Shown here one piece after another: positions 1-6,697 of a DNA stretch of 7,485 bases (its first letter is position 1; each line of letters opens with the position of its first letter). The notes beneath the pieces were generated by a model, which saw only the letters and a list, made by a program, of their open reading frames with translations, searched no databases and had not been told where the DNA came from. This DNA comes from DUAG01 sp046756865 (GTDB lineage: Bacteria > Nitrospirota > Nitrospiria > SBBL01 > JAADHI01), in the NCBI GenBank assembly GCA_046756865.1, contig JBHHXE010000109.1, forward strand, positions 1 through 7,485. The letters are read 5' to 3'. A program made the translations under genes and the position numbers.

Positions 1-17
1 CTAGTTTTTGTTTTCAT
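1..17 (-). CDS. Start of an unidentified downstream gene (5' end only)
   Basis: An ATG at 17-15 on the minus strand opens a frame reading M-K-T-K-T before the window ends. An AGGAG lies 6 bases upstream (28-24), which is ideal spacing. The nearby ATG at 22-20 is followed at once by a TGA in its own frame, so 17 is the sensible start. A Lys-rich N-terminus would suit many proteins, including exported ones, but five residues say nothing about function. The gene lies 337 bases beyond the acyltransferase stop and has its own candidate control region, so it is probably a separate transcription unit. Confidence 0.5.
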
Positions 18-23
18 GTCATT

Positions 24-28
24 CTCCT
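24..28 (-). promoter_or_regulatory. Ribosome binding site (AGGAG)
   Basis: AGGAG on the minus strand, with a 6-base spacer (aatgac) to the ATG at 17-15. It is the main evidence that a gene starts at the left edge of the window. Confidence 0.55.
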
Positions 29-37
29 ATTGAATAA

Positions 38-71
38 GTTGATTCACCCTACATCCTGAATGGGTGTCAAC
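38..71 (-). promoter_or_regulatory. Interrupted palindrome overlapping a TTGACA box: candidate operator/promoter
   Basis: On the plus strand the arms are GTTGA-tt-CACCC (38-49) and GGGTG-TCAAC (62-71), around a 12-base centre. That is ten base pairs with a 2-base bulge on one side. On the minus strand the right arm contains a perfect -35-like TTGACA (70-65). Seventeen bases further is GTGAAT (47-42), a poor -10 with only three consensus matches. The site ends 21 bases before the start codon at 17. It could be a dimeric regulator's operator sitting on the promoter of the left-edge gene, or a 5'-UTR hairpin. Promoter activity is inferred; the symmetry is directly visible. Confidence 0.35.
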
Positions 72-196
72 CGAAGGAAGTGCAAAGGGGAGACCAGAAA
101 TAAAACAGGGAAGGATGAACAACAAGAAAATAAAACTTAATAAAAACAGCTGGTTGTTATTGGCATTTGCTCTAGAAGCGTGTCGAACATGATGAT

Positions 197-220
197 AAAA
201 AACGCGTAATATACTTCGCG
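197..220 (-). terminator. Weak intrinsic terminator candidate
   Basis: Reading the minus strand, CGCG (220-217), a 10-base loop and CGCG (206-203) are followed directly by six T (202-197). It lies 134 bases downstream of the acyltransferase stop, in the right orientation to end the operon. The 4-bp stem is short for an efficient intrinsic terminator, so this is only the best candidate in the gap. Rho-dependent termination is an equally plausible alternative. Confidence 0.2.
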
Positions 221-341
221 GGCACTTAATCCAGACGACTAAACTACGCAGTGGTAGTCACTTCTGCTTAGAGAATTTCGGATGTCCAGCATTATTGAGC
301 GATATGGAAGTACCGGATTATTTCTATGAAAGATTCATGCG

Positions 342-361
342 GCAATGATCGCGTTCATTGC
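342..361 (-). repeat. Hairpin spanning the acyltransferase stop codon
   Basis: GCAATGA (342-348) and TCATTGC (355-361) form a perfect 7-bp inverted repeat with a 6-base loop. The TGA stop at 357-355 lies inside one arm. A second small hairpin, ATGAA/TTCAT with a 3-base loop, follows at 326-338. Neither has a T tract behind it on the minus strand, so they look more like mRNA 3'-end structure than an intrinsic terminator. Confidence 0.35.
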
Positions 362-1140
362 AGTTTCTGATGTAAGTCTAGATAGTATTCACGAACCCTC
401 TCCTTGTTCTTTACAAGATCTTCAAGCTTCCAATCATCGGTTGGAATAGCCGGCTTGACATACACATGGGTCATTCCCGGAAGTGAAACGAATCCTTTCC
501 CAGGGTTAATCTCACGCGGGATTTTGATGTAGAGTGGAACCATCGGCACTCCAAGGCTCGTCGCCAAATGGAAAGCCCCTTTATTAAAGGGGCCTATTTC
601 TCCAGTGGTCACTCGCACTCCCTCTGGACTAAGGTAGACCGAGTCCCCGGTTCTTCGAAGTACACGGTCAGCCGTTTGAAAACACCTGACACGGTCGGCC
701 CGGCTTTTCTGGGAGGGGGTGTAGAAGGTGCCAATCAGATAACAGATGATGGTGAGTGGAATCCACTTCCTTGTCCCTCCCCAAAAGAAGAACCGTGTGT
801 TCGGAAGACCCAGCGCCACTAGAATAAAAACATCCAGAGTCGATGTGTGATTCGAGATGTAAACCGTCTGTTCTTCTGGAAAAGGTTCATCCTGATGCAC
901 CATGAAGCGTATGCCCCACAGCCAGAGAACCATACGGGCCGGCCATTTTGCCAGAACCTCTGCATAAAACCGTCGGGCTCTAAAAAGGGTGACCACGGCA
1001 ACAGCCAACATGACGATTGCGGTAATGGTCATGAGGATAAGCGTGGCGACAATCAAGCACAGGCCGCGAACCCGGTGCAGGAAGGCCAAAGCATTTCTTG
1101 AAATTGAAGAGCTGTCACATTCTTCTGCGCGCGGTTTCAT
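355..1140 (-). CDS. 1-acylglycerol-3-phosphate O-acyltransferase family protein (PlsC-like)
   Basis: The protein has 261 residues, typical for the PlsC/LPLAT family, which moves an acyl group from acyl-ACP or acyl-CoA to a lysophospholipid or related alcohol at the inner membrane. The catalytic HX4D motif is at 98-103 (NHTSTLD). An EGxR-type block III is at 171-176 (SPEGVR), and block IV, VPMVPLY, is at 198-204. Block II is hard to recognise. A hydrophobic segment at about 25-54 is a likely membrane anchor. I chose the ATG at 1140 because AGGAG sits 6 bases upstream and the ATG forms an ATGA overlap with the preceding methyltransferase stop; a TTG at 1155 is the longer alternative. It is the last gene of the operon. 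Its divergence and context suggest a dedicated acyltransferase for a special lipid rather than the housekeeping PlsC, but that is inference. Confidence 0.85.
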   Translation of the reverse strand: MKPRAEECDSSSISRNALAFLHRVRGLCLIVATLILMTITAIVMLAVAVVTLFRARRFYAEVLAKWPARMVLWLWGIRFMVHQDEPFPEEQTVYISNHTSTLDVFILVALGLPNTRFFFWGGTRKWIPLTIICYLIGTFYTPSQKSRADRVRCFQTADRVLRRTGDSVYLSPEGVRVTTGEIGPFNKGAFHLATSLGVPMVPLYIKIPREINPGKGFVSLPGMTHVYVKPAIPTDDWKLEDLVKNKERVREYYLDLHQKLQ

Positions 1141-2102
1141 TCTTTTCTCCTGCAAATGACCGTTTGCATCGCTAAGTTCAGTTTCTTTTCAAATAAGAGG
1201 ATAGGTGAAAAGAGAACCTGTCCGATGAAGTAGGGCATGATCGCCTTTGACAAGTTCAATCCTCTCCCTTTGAGAAACAGGAATGCAACCCCTGCAAAGA
1301 GATAGAAATAGGCGGGAAAAGATCCATAAGGGAGATAGTCGATCACCTCCAAGTCGGCCTTTTCCATCATTCGAAGGAGCGTTTTTTTGTTATAAAGCAC
1401 GGTATGCTGTGGGGCCTGTAGGCCTGGCCATCGACCTTTGAAAAGCTGCCAAGTCAGACTGTCGAGGCGGGGAACCTCAATCACCAATCGTCCGTCGGGC
1501 TTAAGTACCGTGCAAGCCTTCTTCAGTGTTCGGATTGGATCATAATCGTGCTCAAGAAAGTGCCACATGGTGACCAGGTTGAATCGCTCTTTCCCTAAAT
1601 TCTGCTCATAGAAGAGGCCGCAATGAAATTTCGACTGTTCAAATGCGGGATAAGCAGAAAGATCCTTAAAATCGATGCCGACACCCCTTGCTCCGTAACG
1701 CGTATGCATCTTCGCAAGGAAAGTTCCCGCCGCGCAACCGACGTCGAGGACTTCACTTTCTGCCGTCAGGGTGACATAGTTACGGATAATTTTATCCTTC
1801 ATCCGGTCATGTTTATTCATCGCATAGTTATAAAATGGGGTCAGGATTCCCCAATCAGTTTTTTTCCGGTGGGCGATGTACTCGTCATCATAATAGGGTT
1901 TGATTCTCTCCAGCTCGATGCGGGGATTCTGATAAACAAGTCCGCATTCTTTGCAGGTGACGAAGTGGAAGTCTCCGGGTTTTCCGGTCAGATCATCCTG
2001 AGCTGATACAAAGGCCTCATAGGAATGGCTGCCGCAGAAATAGCAGGCAATCGATTCGAGCATATGTAGAGGGTCTGATTTTGAAACCCTAGCGATATTC
2101 AT
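1137..2102 (-). CDS. Class I SAM-dependent methyltransferase with N-terminal Cys4 zinc-finger-like motif
   Basis: The 321-residue protein has the Rossmann SAM-binding signature VLDVGCAAG at about 118-126, with an acidic loop GID at 142-144. It also has the post-II segment WHFLEH (180-185) and a VLKPDGRLVIEVP strand-turn (199-211). This is the Methyltransf_23/UbiE-like pattern. Two Cys pairs, C20-x2-C23 and C50-x2-C53, look like the small metal-binding knuckle found at the N-terminus of some such methyltransferases. The C-terminal third has two hydrophobic stretches (about 262-278 and 288-305), unusual for a soluble methyltransferase and suggesting membrane association with a lipid substrate. 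Its ATG overlaps the UbiA-like stop (ATGA) and has no good Shine-Dalgarno site, so translation is probably coupled. The acceptor (O, C or N) and substrate cannot be told from sequence. Confidence 0.85.
   Translation of the reverse strand: MNIARVSKSDPLHMLESIACYFCGSHSYEAFVSAQDDLTGKPGDFHFVTCKECGLVYQNPRIELERIKPYYDDEYIAHRKKTDWGILTPFYNYAMNKHDRMKDKIIRNYVTLTAESEVLDVGCAAGTFLAKMHTRYGARGVGIDFKDLSAYPAFEQSKFHCGLFYEQNLGKERFNLVTMWHFLEHDYDPIRTLKKACTVLKPDGRLVIEVPRLDSLTWQLFKGRWPGLQAPQHTVLYNKKTLLRMMEKADLEVIDYLPYGSFPAYFYLFAGVAFLFLKGRGLNLSKAIMPYFIGQVLFSPILLFEKKLNLAMQTVICRRKE
1147..1151 (-). promoter_or_regulatory. Ribosome binding site that fixes the acyltransferase start
   Basis: AGGAG lies within the end of the methyltransferase gene, with a 6-base spacer (aaaaga) to the ATG at 1140. 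This decides for that ATG over the upstream TTG at 1155, which would overlap the site. Confidence 0.7.
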
Positions 2103-2950
2103 AAAACGCTACTCAGTGAAAACCAAAGAATCTGTAGGAAGGCGATCACAAAAACGCTATAACGCCAGTGTTTGAGATCAAGCTGTGCACGATGACGCTT
2201 GAACAGCATCACCAGAGTCAATACACCTGACACAACAAGCATAGCCTGTAACAGAACAGCAAGACGACCACCCAAGGTTACAAGCTCAACTGTCATAATG
2301 GCAAAAATTAAGCTCAGCGTAGACATCTCAATGAAAAGGACTTTCAGGGTCGATTTGATAAAATGAAGCTCTTGATCGTGTAAAAGTTCGTAAATGCAGA
2401 AACAAAAATAGACCGAAATCATTGACAGAAAAAGATGGAGCCCAAGATCTTCAGAGCTATTTCTGTTCAGAAGATAGACGAAAGCCGGGTATTTCAGCAA
2501 AATGACATGGCAGGCGATAATCCTGCTCACACAGTATCTATGGAGCCATCTATACCAGAGTAAAAAAGAGCCATTCAACAGGATGAACATTTCGATCTGA
2601 TCTCTGGGGATGGACAATAGAACAAGGAGGATAAAGTTGAAGATCAAAGCAGCGATGTGGAGGGCATGAAAGTGTGTGGTGTTAACTGTTTTTGACAAGA
2701 GGCGATTTGGATGCGCAATACGGTCTCGGGCTCGATCGTTTAAATCGTCCCAAAGACGAAATTGGAAAAGAAGGCCAAGGGCCAGCAAGGTCGAAATCAC
2801 CAAACTATCTGGATCTATCCCTTGATTTCCTACCTGAGCAGCTATACTGATGAAGAAAGCCAAGGGCAAAAAGAGTCTGATTGGAAAACGGCTACGTCCA
2901 TATTCAAAGAATGCTTCAATCCAGGAGTCGGACATCACCACGGTCTCCAT
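2099..2950 (-). CDS. UbiA-superfamily integral membrane prenyltransferase-like protein
   Basis: The protein has about 283 residues and is strongly hydrophobic, with roughly seven to nine predicted membrane segments, close to the usual UbiA length. Residues 68-76 (DDLNDRARD) match the first UbiA metal-diphosphate motif NDxxDxxxD with N changed to D, and are followed by HPNR, also typical. The second Asp-rich motif is degenerate: the best match is E188-x3-D192 in YELLHDQE. UbiA enzymes transfer a prenyl or related group from a diphosphate donor to an aromatic, sugar or glycerol-phosphate acceptor in the membrane; donor and acceptor here are unknown. Start choice is open. ATG 2950 is used here. 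A TTG at 2953 is 12 bases after AAGGAG (2971-2966), and ATG 2935 has TGGAG 9 bases upstream. All these starts overlap the end of the dikinase-like gene, and the 3' end overlaps the methyltransferase start by ATGA. Confidence 0.72.
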   Translation of the reverse strand: METVVMSDSWIEAFFEYGRSRFPIRLFLPLAFFISIAAQVGNQGIDPDSLVISTLLALGLLFQFRLWDDLNDRARDRIAHPNRLLSKTVNTTHFHALHIAALIFNFILLVLLSIPRDQIEMFILLNGSFLLWYRWLHRYCVSRIIACHVILLKYPAFVYLLNRNSSEDLGLHLFLSMISVYFCFCIYELLHDQELHFIKSTLKVLFIEMSTLSLIFAIMTVELVTLGGRLAVLLQAMLVVSGVLTLVMLFKRHRAQLDLKHWRYSVFVIAFLQILWFSLSSVL

Positions 2951-5705
2951 CAACTGATACTATTTCTCCTTCCGGGATACGACGTGTCGCATCCTGTACA
3001 CCGACAACACATGGAATACCATACTCTCGCGCAATAATGGCTCCGTGGGAGAGCATCCCGCCCCGTTCCAGCACCAGGCCTCGAATCAGGAAGAATACGG
3101 GTCCCCATCCGGGGTCGGTCTGACGCGTCACCAAGACATCTCCCGCTCCAAGCCTGCGCGACTCGGTCACTTCCTGTAAAATAGTCGCACGACCCGTCAC
3201 TTGTCCCCCACAGGCACCTATCCCGGAAAGCAGCGCGGGGGTTTCCTCCTGGTCCAGAGTGCTTCTGCTTGAAACATCCTGATTTTCTCCGGTGAAACAG
3301 TCGCCTTCCCGTAAAACAAGTGTATCCGGCACCGACATGGCGCTCTGTACAGCATGTTCTTTTTTTCGTATTTCCACAAGATCTTTGACTTGCACCGGAA
3401 GCATGGATTCTCTGGAAATCAAGGCATCTAATTCCTCATAAGTCAGGAAAAAAATGTCTTCATGATGCTCAAGATGTCCACTTTTAGAAAGTTTCTCTCC
3501 CATTGCCAAAACAATCCGACGGCATCGGCTATACAAGAGTGCTTGCTTCAGTCGGGCACGTTCACGCAGTGCGATGGCCCGATGCGTCCAATTCAGGATT
3601 ATTTTGATGAGACGTCCTTTGGTGAAAAGAGGTAAAAACGGGAAGTTTTTTTTGTCAGAGAGTTTCTGTACGACTCGCTCTGTCTCGGCCACTCGCTCGG
3701 CTCCCTGCTGCCGCATGACTTCGGCAGGTGACTCGGCATCAACGGAAAGATATCCTTTTAAGATATCGATTAAGGGGATCGGGTCTTCCTGAAAACTTGG
3801 AATGGTAAGCATCAGCTCACCGGAGCAACGAAAGCCCCACTCATCAAGAAAATCGTTCAAGCCTTTCTGAAAAGAGACGAAGCGGTCATTTTTTTCTAAT
3901 TCCAGGAAGATCCCCTTGCTTGACTTTGTCGTAAAAAGGGTCATTAAGGATTCATTTTCCCGTATCTGGCGGGAAAGCTCCCAAATCTTGAGCGCCGGAA
4001 TGCTACTGACAATACCGGGAAGCCCTTTGAGAAGCGTGTTGTGCAGAGAAGCCTGATTGGCCTCTGGGAAGGCATCGTTTAAGAGCTTCTTGAGTGCGCC
4101 GTATCCGACCATTGATGCGACATCTGCCAGACCCGCATTCGTCCAGCGATGAAAACGGATTTCAAGAAATGCCCGAAAATTCTCCAAAAGGCTGAAAAGG
4201 GACCTGTCTCCAAGCGTCATCGGTAGAGTTGCCTCACTGAATTCGGAAACGGAGCGTTCAAAAGTTTCAACCCGTTTCGACAGAAAAAGATACTGCCACA
4301 GCGTTGCAACTGCAATCCTGACAAGCTTAAGCAAGCGGGTAATGCTGCTCTGCTTTTTGGACTTGAGCATATGACCTGTGGCAGTCGTTTGTGAGGCCCC
4401 AACGAACAAATTGAAATACTCGGTCAATCGCTCCCCGAATGGAAGCTGGCGTATGGCCGTATGGATGTTCGTCAGATTGTAATACATTCGGGCACCCTGG
4501 ATACCAATGATGTGTCGTAACGGGTGTTCCATTGCATTAAGGTATTGCAAGGAAATACCGAAGGCCTTCCCGAGGTTTCGGAAATAGTAGTAGTAACCGG
4601 TCGAGGCGATTGAATAAAGCAGAGGAGAAATCGGCTCGGGAAAATTCTCGCAGACATTGGCATTCGACCAAATCACTGGTGGTCGTTTTCCCTGATTCTC
4701 ATTCACCAGGCTCGGTTGATCGGAGTCCGCGCTTGACCTTAAGACTTCGGTAATCGGACGGGCCTGCACAATGTAGAGCTTCCCCTCTTGATCAAGGGTC
4801 CATTCAATATCCTGTGGAGCGCCAAACTGTTGCTCAAGGTCCAGTGCCATGCGGGCAAGTGAAGCGATGAGGGCCTCGTTGAAAAGAAGTGAGTCGCCAC
4901 TGGGGTCAGGTATCTGCTCGGGTTCACATTCTTTTTTCCATTGGAAGCTGGCTCGCGAAATCGCGAAACGACCTGGATTGATCCGACCGGAGACAAGGGC
5001 TTCCCCCAGCCCGAAACAGTATTCGCCCAGAAGCAGATCGCATTCGGAGTTTTGCAATCCCGGAGCTTTTGTGAACAAAACTCCCGAGACGCGAGACCGG
5101 ATCATCTCCTGGATGACCACAGCCATTCCATTAAGTGAAATCCCTCGTGAAAGCTGATAGAAGAGCGAACGCTCCGACCAGTAAGAAGCCCAACAGGAGA
5201 GGAGTGCTTCGTTGATTTCCCTATTTGAATTGATATTAAGGAGTGAATCCAATTGGCCGGCAAAGGATGTACCTTCGGAGTCCTCACCAACGGCTGAACT
5301 CCGGATGATAAGCGTCACCCCTGGAAGCCTCTCATTACGTTTCCTGATTATCTGATCATGAAGTGACTCGGGAATCTTTGCCTGAAGAACCAAAGTTTTA
5401 ATCTTCTTAGACGCTTTGCGGAAACATTCCGGATCCTGAACATCGAGATCAAAACAGAGCGCCTTGATTGGCTTCCGCAGATCGTTACAATCAAGAAAGA
5501 ACTGGAACGCCGAATTCGTGATGACAAAGGCCGGAGGCACCGCGATACCATCTCGAAGCATACATCCTAAATGATAGGCCTTTCCTCCCACAGCCTTGAT
5601 TTCTTTGGCTTGTCGGAGGAGACACAGATATTGACCCCTCCAATCCCTCTGTCTTCTTGCAGTTGAGGTGTTTTCATTCGTGCAGATTGTTCTGTTTGTA
5701 TTCAT
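2916..5705 (-). CDS. PEP synthase/rifampicin-phosphotransferase-like dikinase (ATP-grasp plus phosphohistidine domain)
   Basis: The protein has 929 residues in three parts. The first, about 35-320, is a PPDK/PEP-synthase N-terminal ATP-grasp domain: GGKAYHLG at 40-47, RSSAVGEDS at 135-143, SGVLFT at 207-212, DIEW at 299-302 and QARP at 314-317. The middle region, about 340-800, includes SNANVCENFPEP at 347-358, GFRCSGE at 624-630 and EDIFFLTYEEL at 749-759, which I associate with the rifampicin-phosphotransferase-like group. The C-terminal PEP-utiliser swivelling domain (about 825-929) carries the phospho-accepting histidine H887 in GGMLSHGAIIAREYGIP. The PEP/pyruvate TIM barrel of true PEP synthase is absent, so gluconeogenic pyruvate phosphorylation is unlikely. 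The expected chemistry is ATP-dependent phosphorylation of another substrate through phosphohistidine, releasing AMP and phosphate. The gene starts in an ATGA overlap with the desaturase and lacks a clear Shine-Dalgarno site. Its neighbours suggest a lipid or lipid-precursor alcohol as substrate, but a drug-inactivating role cannot be excluded. Confidence 0.85.
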   Translation of the reverse strand: MNTNRTICTNENTSTARRQRDWRGQYLCLLRQAKEIKAVGGKAYHLGCMLRDGIAVPPAFVITNSAFQFFLDCNDLRKPIKALCFDLDVQDPECFRKASKKIKTLVLQAKIPESLHDQIIRKRNERLPGVTLIIRSSAVGEDSEGTSFAGQLDSLLNINSNREINEALLSCWASYWSERSLFYQLSRGISLNGMAVVIQEMIRSRVSGVLFTKAPGLQNSECDLLLGEYCFGLGEALVSGRINPGRFAISRASFQWKKECEPEQIPDPSGDSLLFNEALIASLARMALDLEQQFGAPQDIEWTLDQEGKLYIVQARPITEVLRSSADSDQPSLVNENQGKRPPVIWSNANVCENFPEPISPLLYSIASTGYYYYFRNLGKAFGISLQYLNAMEHPLRHIIGIQGARMYYNLTNIHTAIRQLPFGERLTEYFNLFVGASQTTATGHMLKSKKQSSITRLLKLVRIAVATLWQYLFLSKRVETFERSVSEFSEATLPMTLGDRSLFSLLENFRAFLEIRFHRWTNAGLADVASMVGYGALKKLLNDAFPEANQASLHNTLLKGLPGIVSSIPALKIWELSRQIRENESLMTLFTTKSSKGIFLELEKNDRFVSFQKGLNDFLDEWGFRCSGELMLTIPSFQEDPIPLIDILKGYLSVDAESPAEVMRQQGAERVAETERVVQKLSDKKNFPFLPLFTKGRLIKIILNWTHRAIALRERARLKQALLYSRCRRIVLAMGEKLSKSGHLEHHEDIFFLTYEELDALISRESMLPVQVKDLVEIRKKEHAVQSAMSVPDTLVLREGDCFTGENQDVSSRSTLDQEETPALLSGIGACGGQVTGRATILQEVTESRRLGAGDVLVTRQTDPGWGPVFFLIRGLVLERGGMLSHGAIIAREYGIPCVVGVQDATRRIPEGEIVSVDGDRGDVRLLD

Positions 5706-6652
5706 ACATCGAATCCAGTTTGGTCCCTGTTTTTATAGAGGAAGACTTCCCCCGGGATCCGCTTTACTTCTTTTATCCATCGCCACCAATACATCTCATT
5801 TTGAGGAATATAGCTTATTTTTCTCAAACAATAGCCGGGGACCTGTGGGTGCATGTGATGAAGTTCATGTGCATCAAAATGCAGGAGAACGCAGAACGAA
5901 AACCAGGCAGGAAATTTTAGAGATCGCGTAAAGACTTCCTGTTTCAGAGGCGGATATGGCCTGACACGCTCGCCATGGCTGAGGTTAAGCGGAATATGGG
6001 TGTGTTGACTGAGCAAGAGAGGATCTTGGAAGATCAAACTCATCAGAAATCCAAGCCCGGCAAGACGAAGGATCTGTGTAAAACCGATCCAGGTGATGAA
6101 ACCTGAATATAAGATGAAAAGGCACAGAATATTCCATTGCAATTTCTTCTTCTGTCCTGCATTGGAGAAAATCCGCCTAAGTCGGGGGATATTCCAGAAG
6201 TTGTTGATGCGGTAGATCAGAGAAAAAAGAGGAATCCAATATTTCCAGCAAATATTGATAACGACCTTCTCTATGTAACTGAGATTCCTGGGGATAAGCG
6301 GTGCTGTGGTTGGGTCAAGATCCTGCCATCCGGTCCATTTGTGGTGGAGCGTATGCACCTTCTTCCAGCAACGAAAAGGAATAACACAGAAGAAAGAAGC
6401 GAGGTGTCCGGAAATGGCATTAAGATGCTTCGTCCGAAATAGTGTTTCGTGTCCGCATTCGTGAAGGAGAATAAACCATTGAACCAGGGCGACCGCCAAT
6501 AGAACTTGTCCTAATCCCCATAAAATCCAACCTCCCAAAATAGAAAGGGTGATAGAAAGACCCGTCAACCCGATACAGGAGGTCAAGAAAAGAAAGCCTA
6601 CATGGTCTCGTGGCTTTAAATGGTTGAACCGGGAAAGCTGATGCGGCGGCAT
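5702..6652 (-). CDS. Membrane fatty acid desaturase family protein
   Basis: From this start the protein has 316 residues and carries all three di-iron histidine boxes of the fatty acid desaturase family (PF00487). These are HECGH (H64, H68), HTLHH (H100, H103, H104) and HELHH (H262, H265, H266), the last followed by the usual P-x-V/P-x-Y-x-L tail. An extra QHTH motif is at 216-219. Hydrophobic pairs precede box 1 (about 18-63) and lie at about 175-216. The expected reaction is oxygen-dependent desaturation (or hydroxylation) of an acyl chain at the membrane. An AAGGAG 5 bases upstream favours ATG 6652; an in-frame ATG at 6694 would add 14 residues but has no well-spaced site. The 3' end overlaps the dikinase-like gene by ATGA. 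Related di-iron enzymes include carotenoid ketolases and hydroxylases, but no carotenoid genes are seen here. Confidence 0.85.
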   Translation of the reverse strand: MPPHQLSRFNHLKPRDHVGFLFLTSCIGLTGLSITLSILGGWILWGLGQVLLAVALVQWFILLHECGHETLFRTKHLNAISGHLASFFCVIPFRCWKKVHTLHHKWTGWQDLDPTTAPLIPRNLSYIEKVVINICWKYWIPLFSLIYRINNFWNIPRLRRIFSNAGQKKKLQWNILCLFILYSGFITWIGFTQILRLAGLGFLMSLIFQDPLLLSQHTHIPLNLSHGERVRPYPPLKQEVFTRSLKFPAWFSFCVLLHFDAHELHHMHPQVPGYCLRKISYIPQNEMYWWRWIKEVKRIPGEVFLYKNRDQTGFDV

Positions 6653-6657
6653 ACAGA

Positions 6658-6663
6658 CTCCTT
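6658..6663 (-). promoter_or_regulatory. Ribosome binding site that decides the desaturase start
   Basis: AAGGAG with a 5-base spacer (tctgt) to the ATG at 6652. The upstream in-frame ATG at 6694 has only an AGGA about 15 bases away, too far to be efficient. Confidence 0.6.
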
Positions 6664-6697
6664 GGATATCTATTATGTCGTCCGCATTTCTCATGAA

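Larger units (their letters stand above)
18..354. other. Non-coding gap between the lipid operon and the next gene
   Basis: No convincing gene is present in these 337 bases. Visible contents are the palindrome at 38-71, an A-rich plus-strand stretch at 95-150, and a weak GC hairpin followed by six T on the minus strand (220-197). There is also a small inverted repeat, ACTAC/GTAGT, with a 6-base loop (243-258), and two small hairpins just after the acyltransferase gene (326-338, 342-361). A 25-codon plus-strand frame at 115-192 is discussed as a low-interest finding. I see no tRNA-like or other structured RNA gene. Confidence 0.6.

Noticed and set aside
248..301. 17-codon minus-strand frame in the gap (M-L-D-I-R...)
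   Set aside because: It has no Shine-Dalgarno site, no context and a length expected by chance.
568..1101. Plus-strand frames at 568-822 and 847-1101
   Set aside because: They lie fully antisense to the acyltransferase, whose catalytic motifs are intact; their products are rich in low-complexity Ser/Pro/His and match no family I recognise.
1623..2006. 127-codon plus-strand frame
   Set aside because: It is antisense to the methyltransferase core, including its SAM-binding motif, and shows no recognisable motif or clear ribosome site.
4217..5551. Alternative minus-strand frames within the dikinase gene
   Set aside because: They sit in other frames of a gene with continuous conserved motifs and show no ribosome sites or domains of their own.
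2916..5705. True phosphoenolpyruvate synthase (ppsA)
   Set aside because: The protein ends right after the phosphohistidine domain; the PEP/pyruvate-binding barrel needed for that reaction is absent.
5657..5931. Two overlapping 87-codon plus-strand frames
   Set aside because: They are antisense to the desaturase end carrying its third histidine box, and have no family resemblance.
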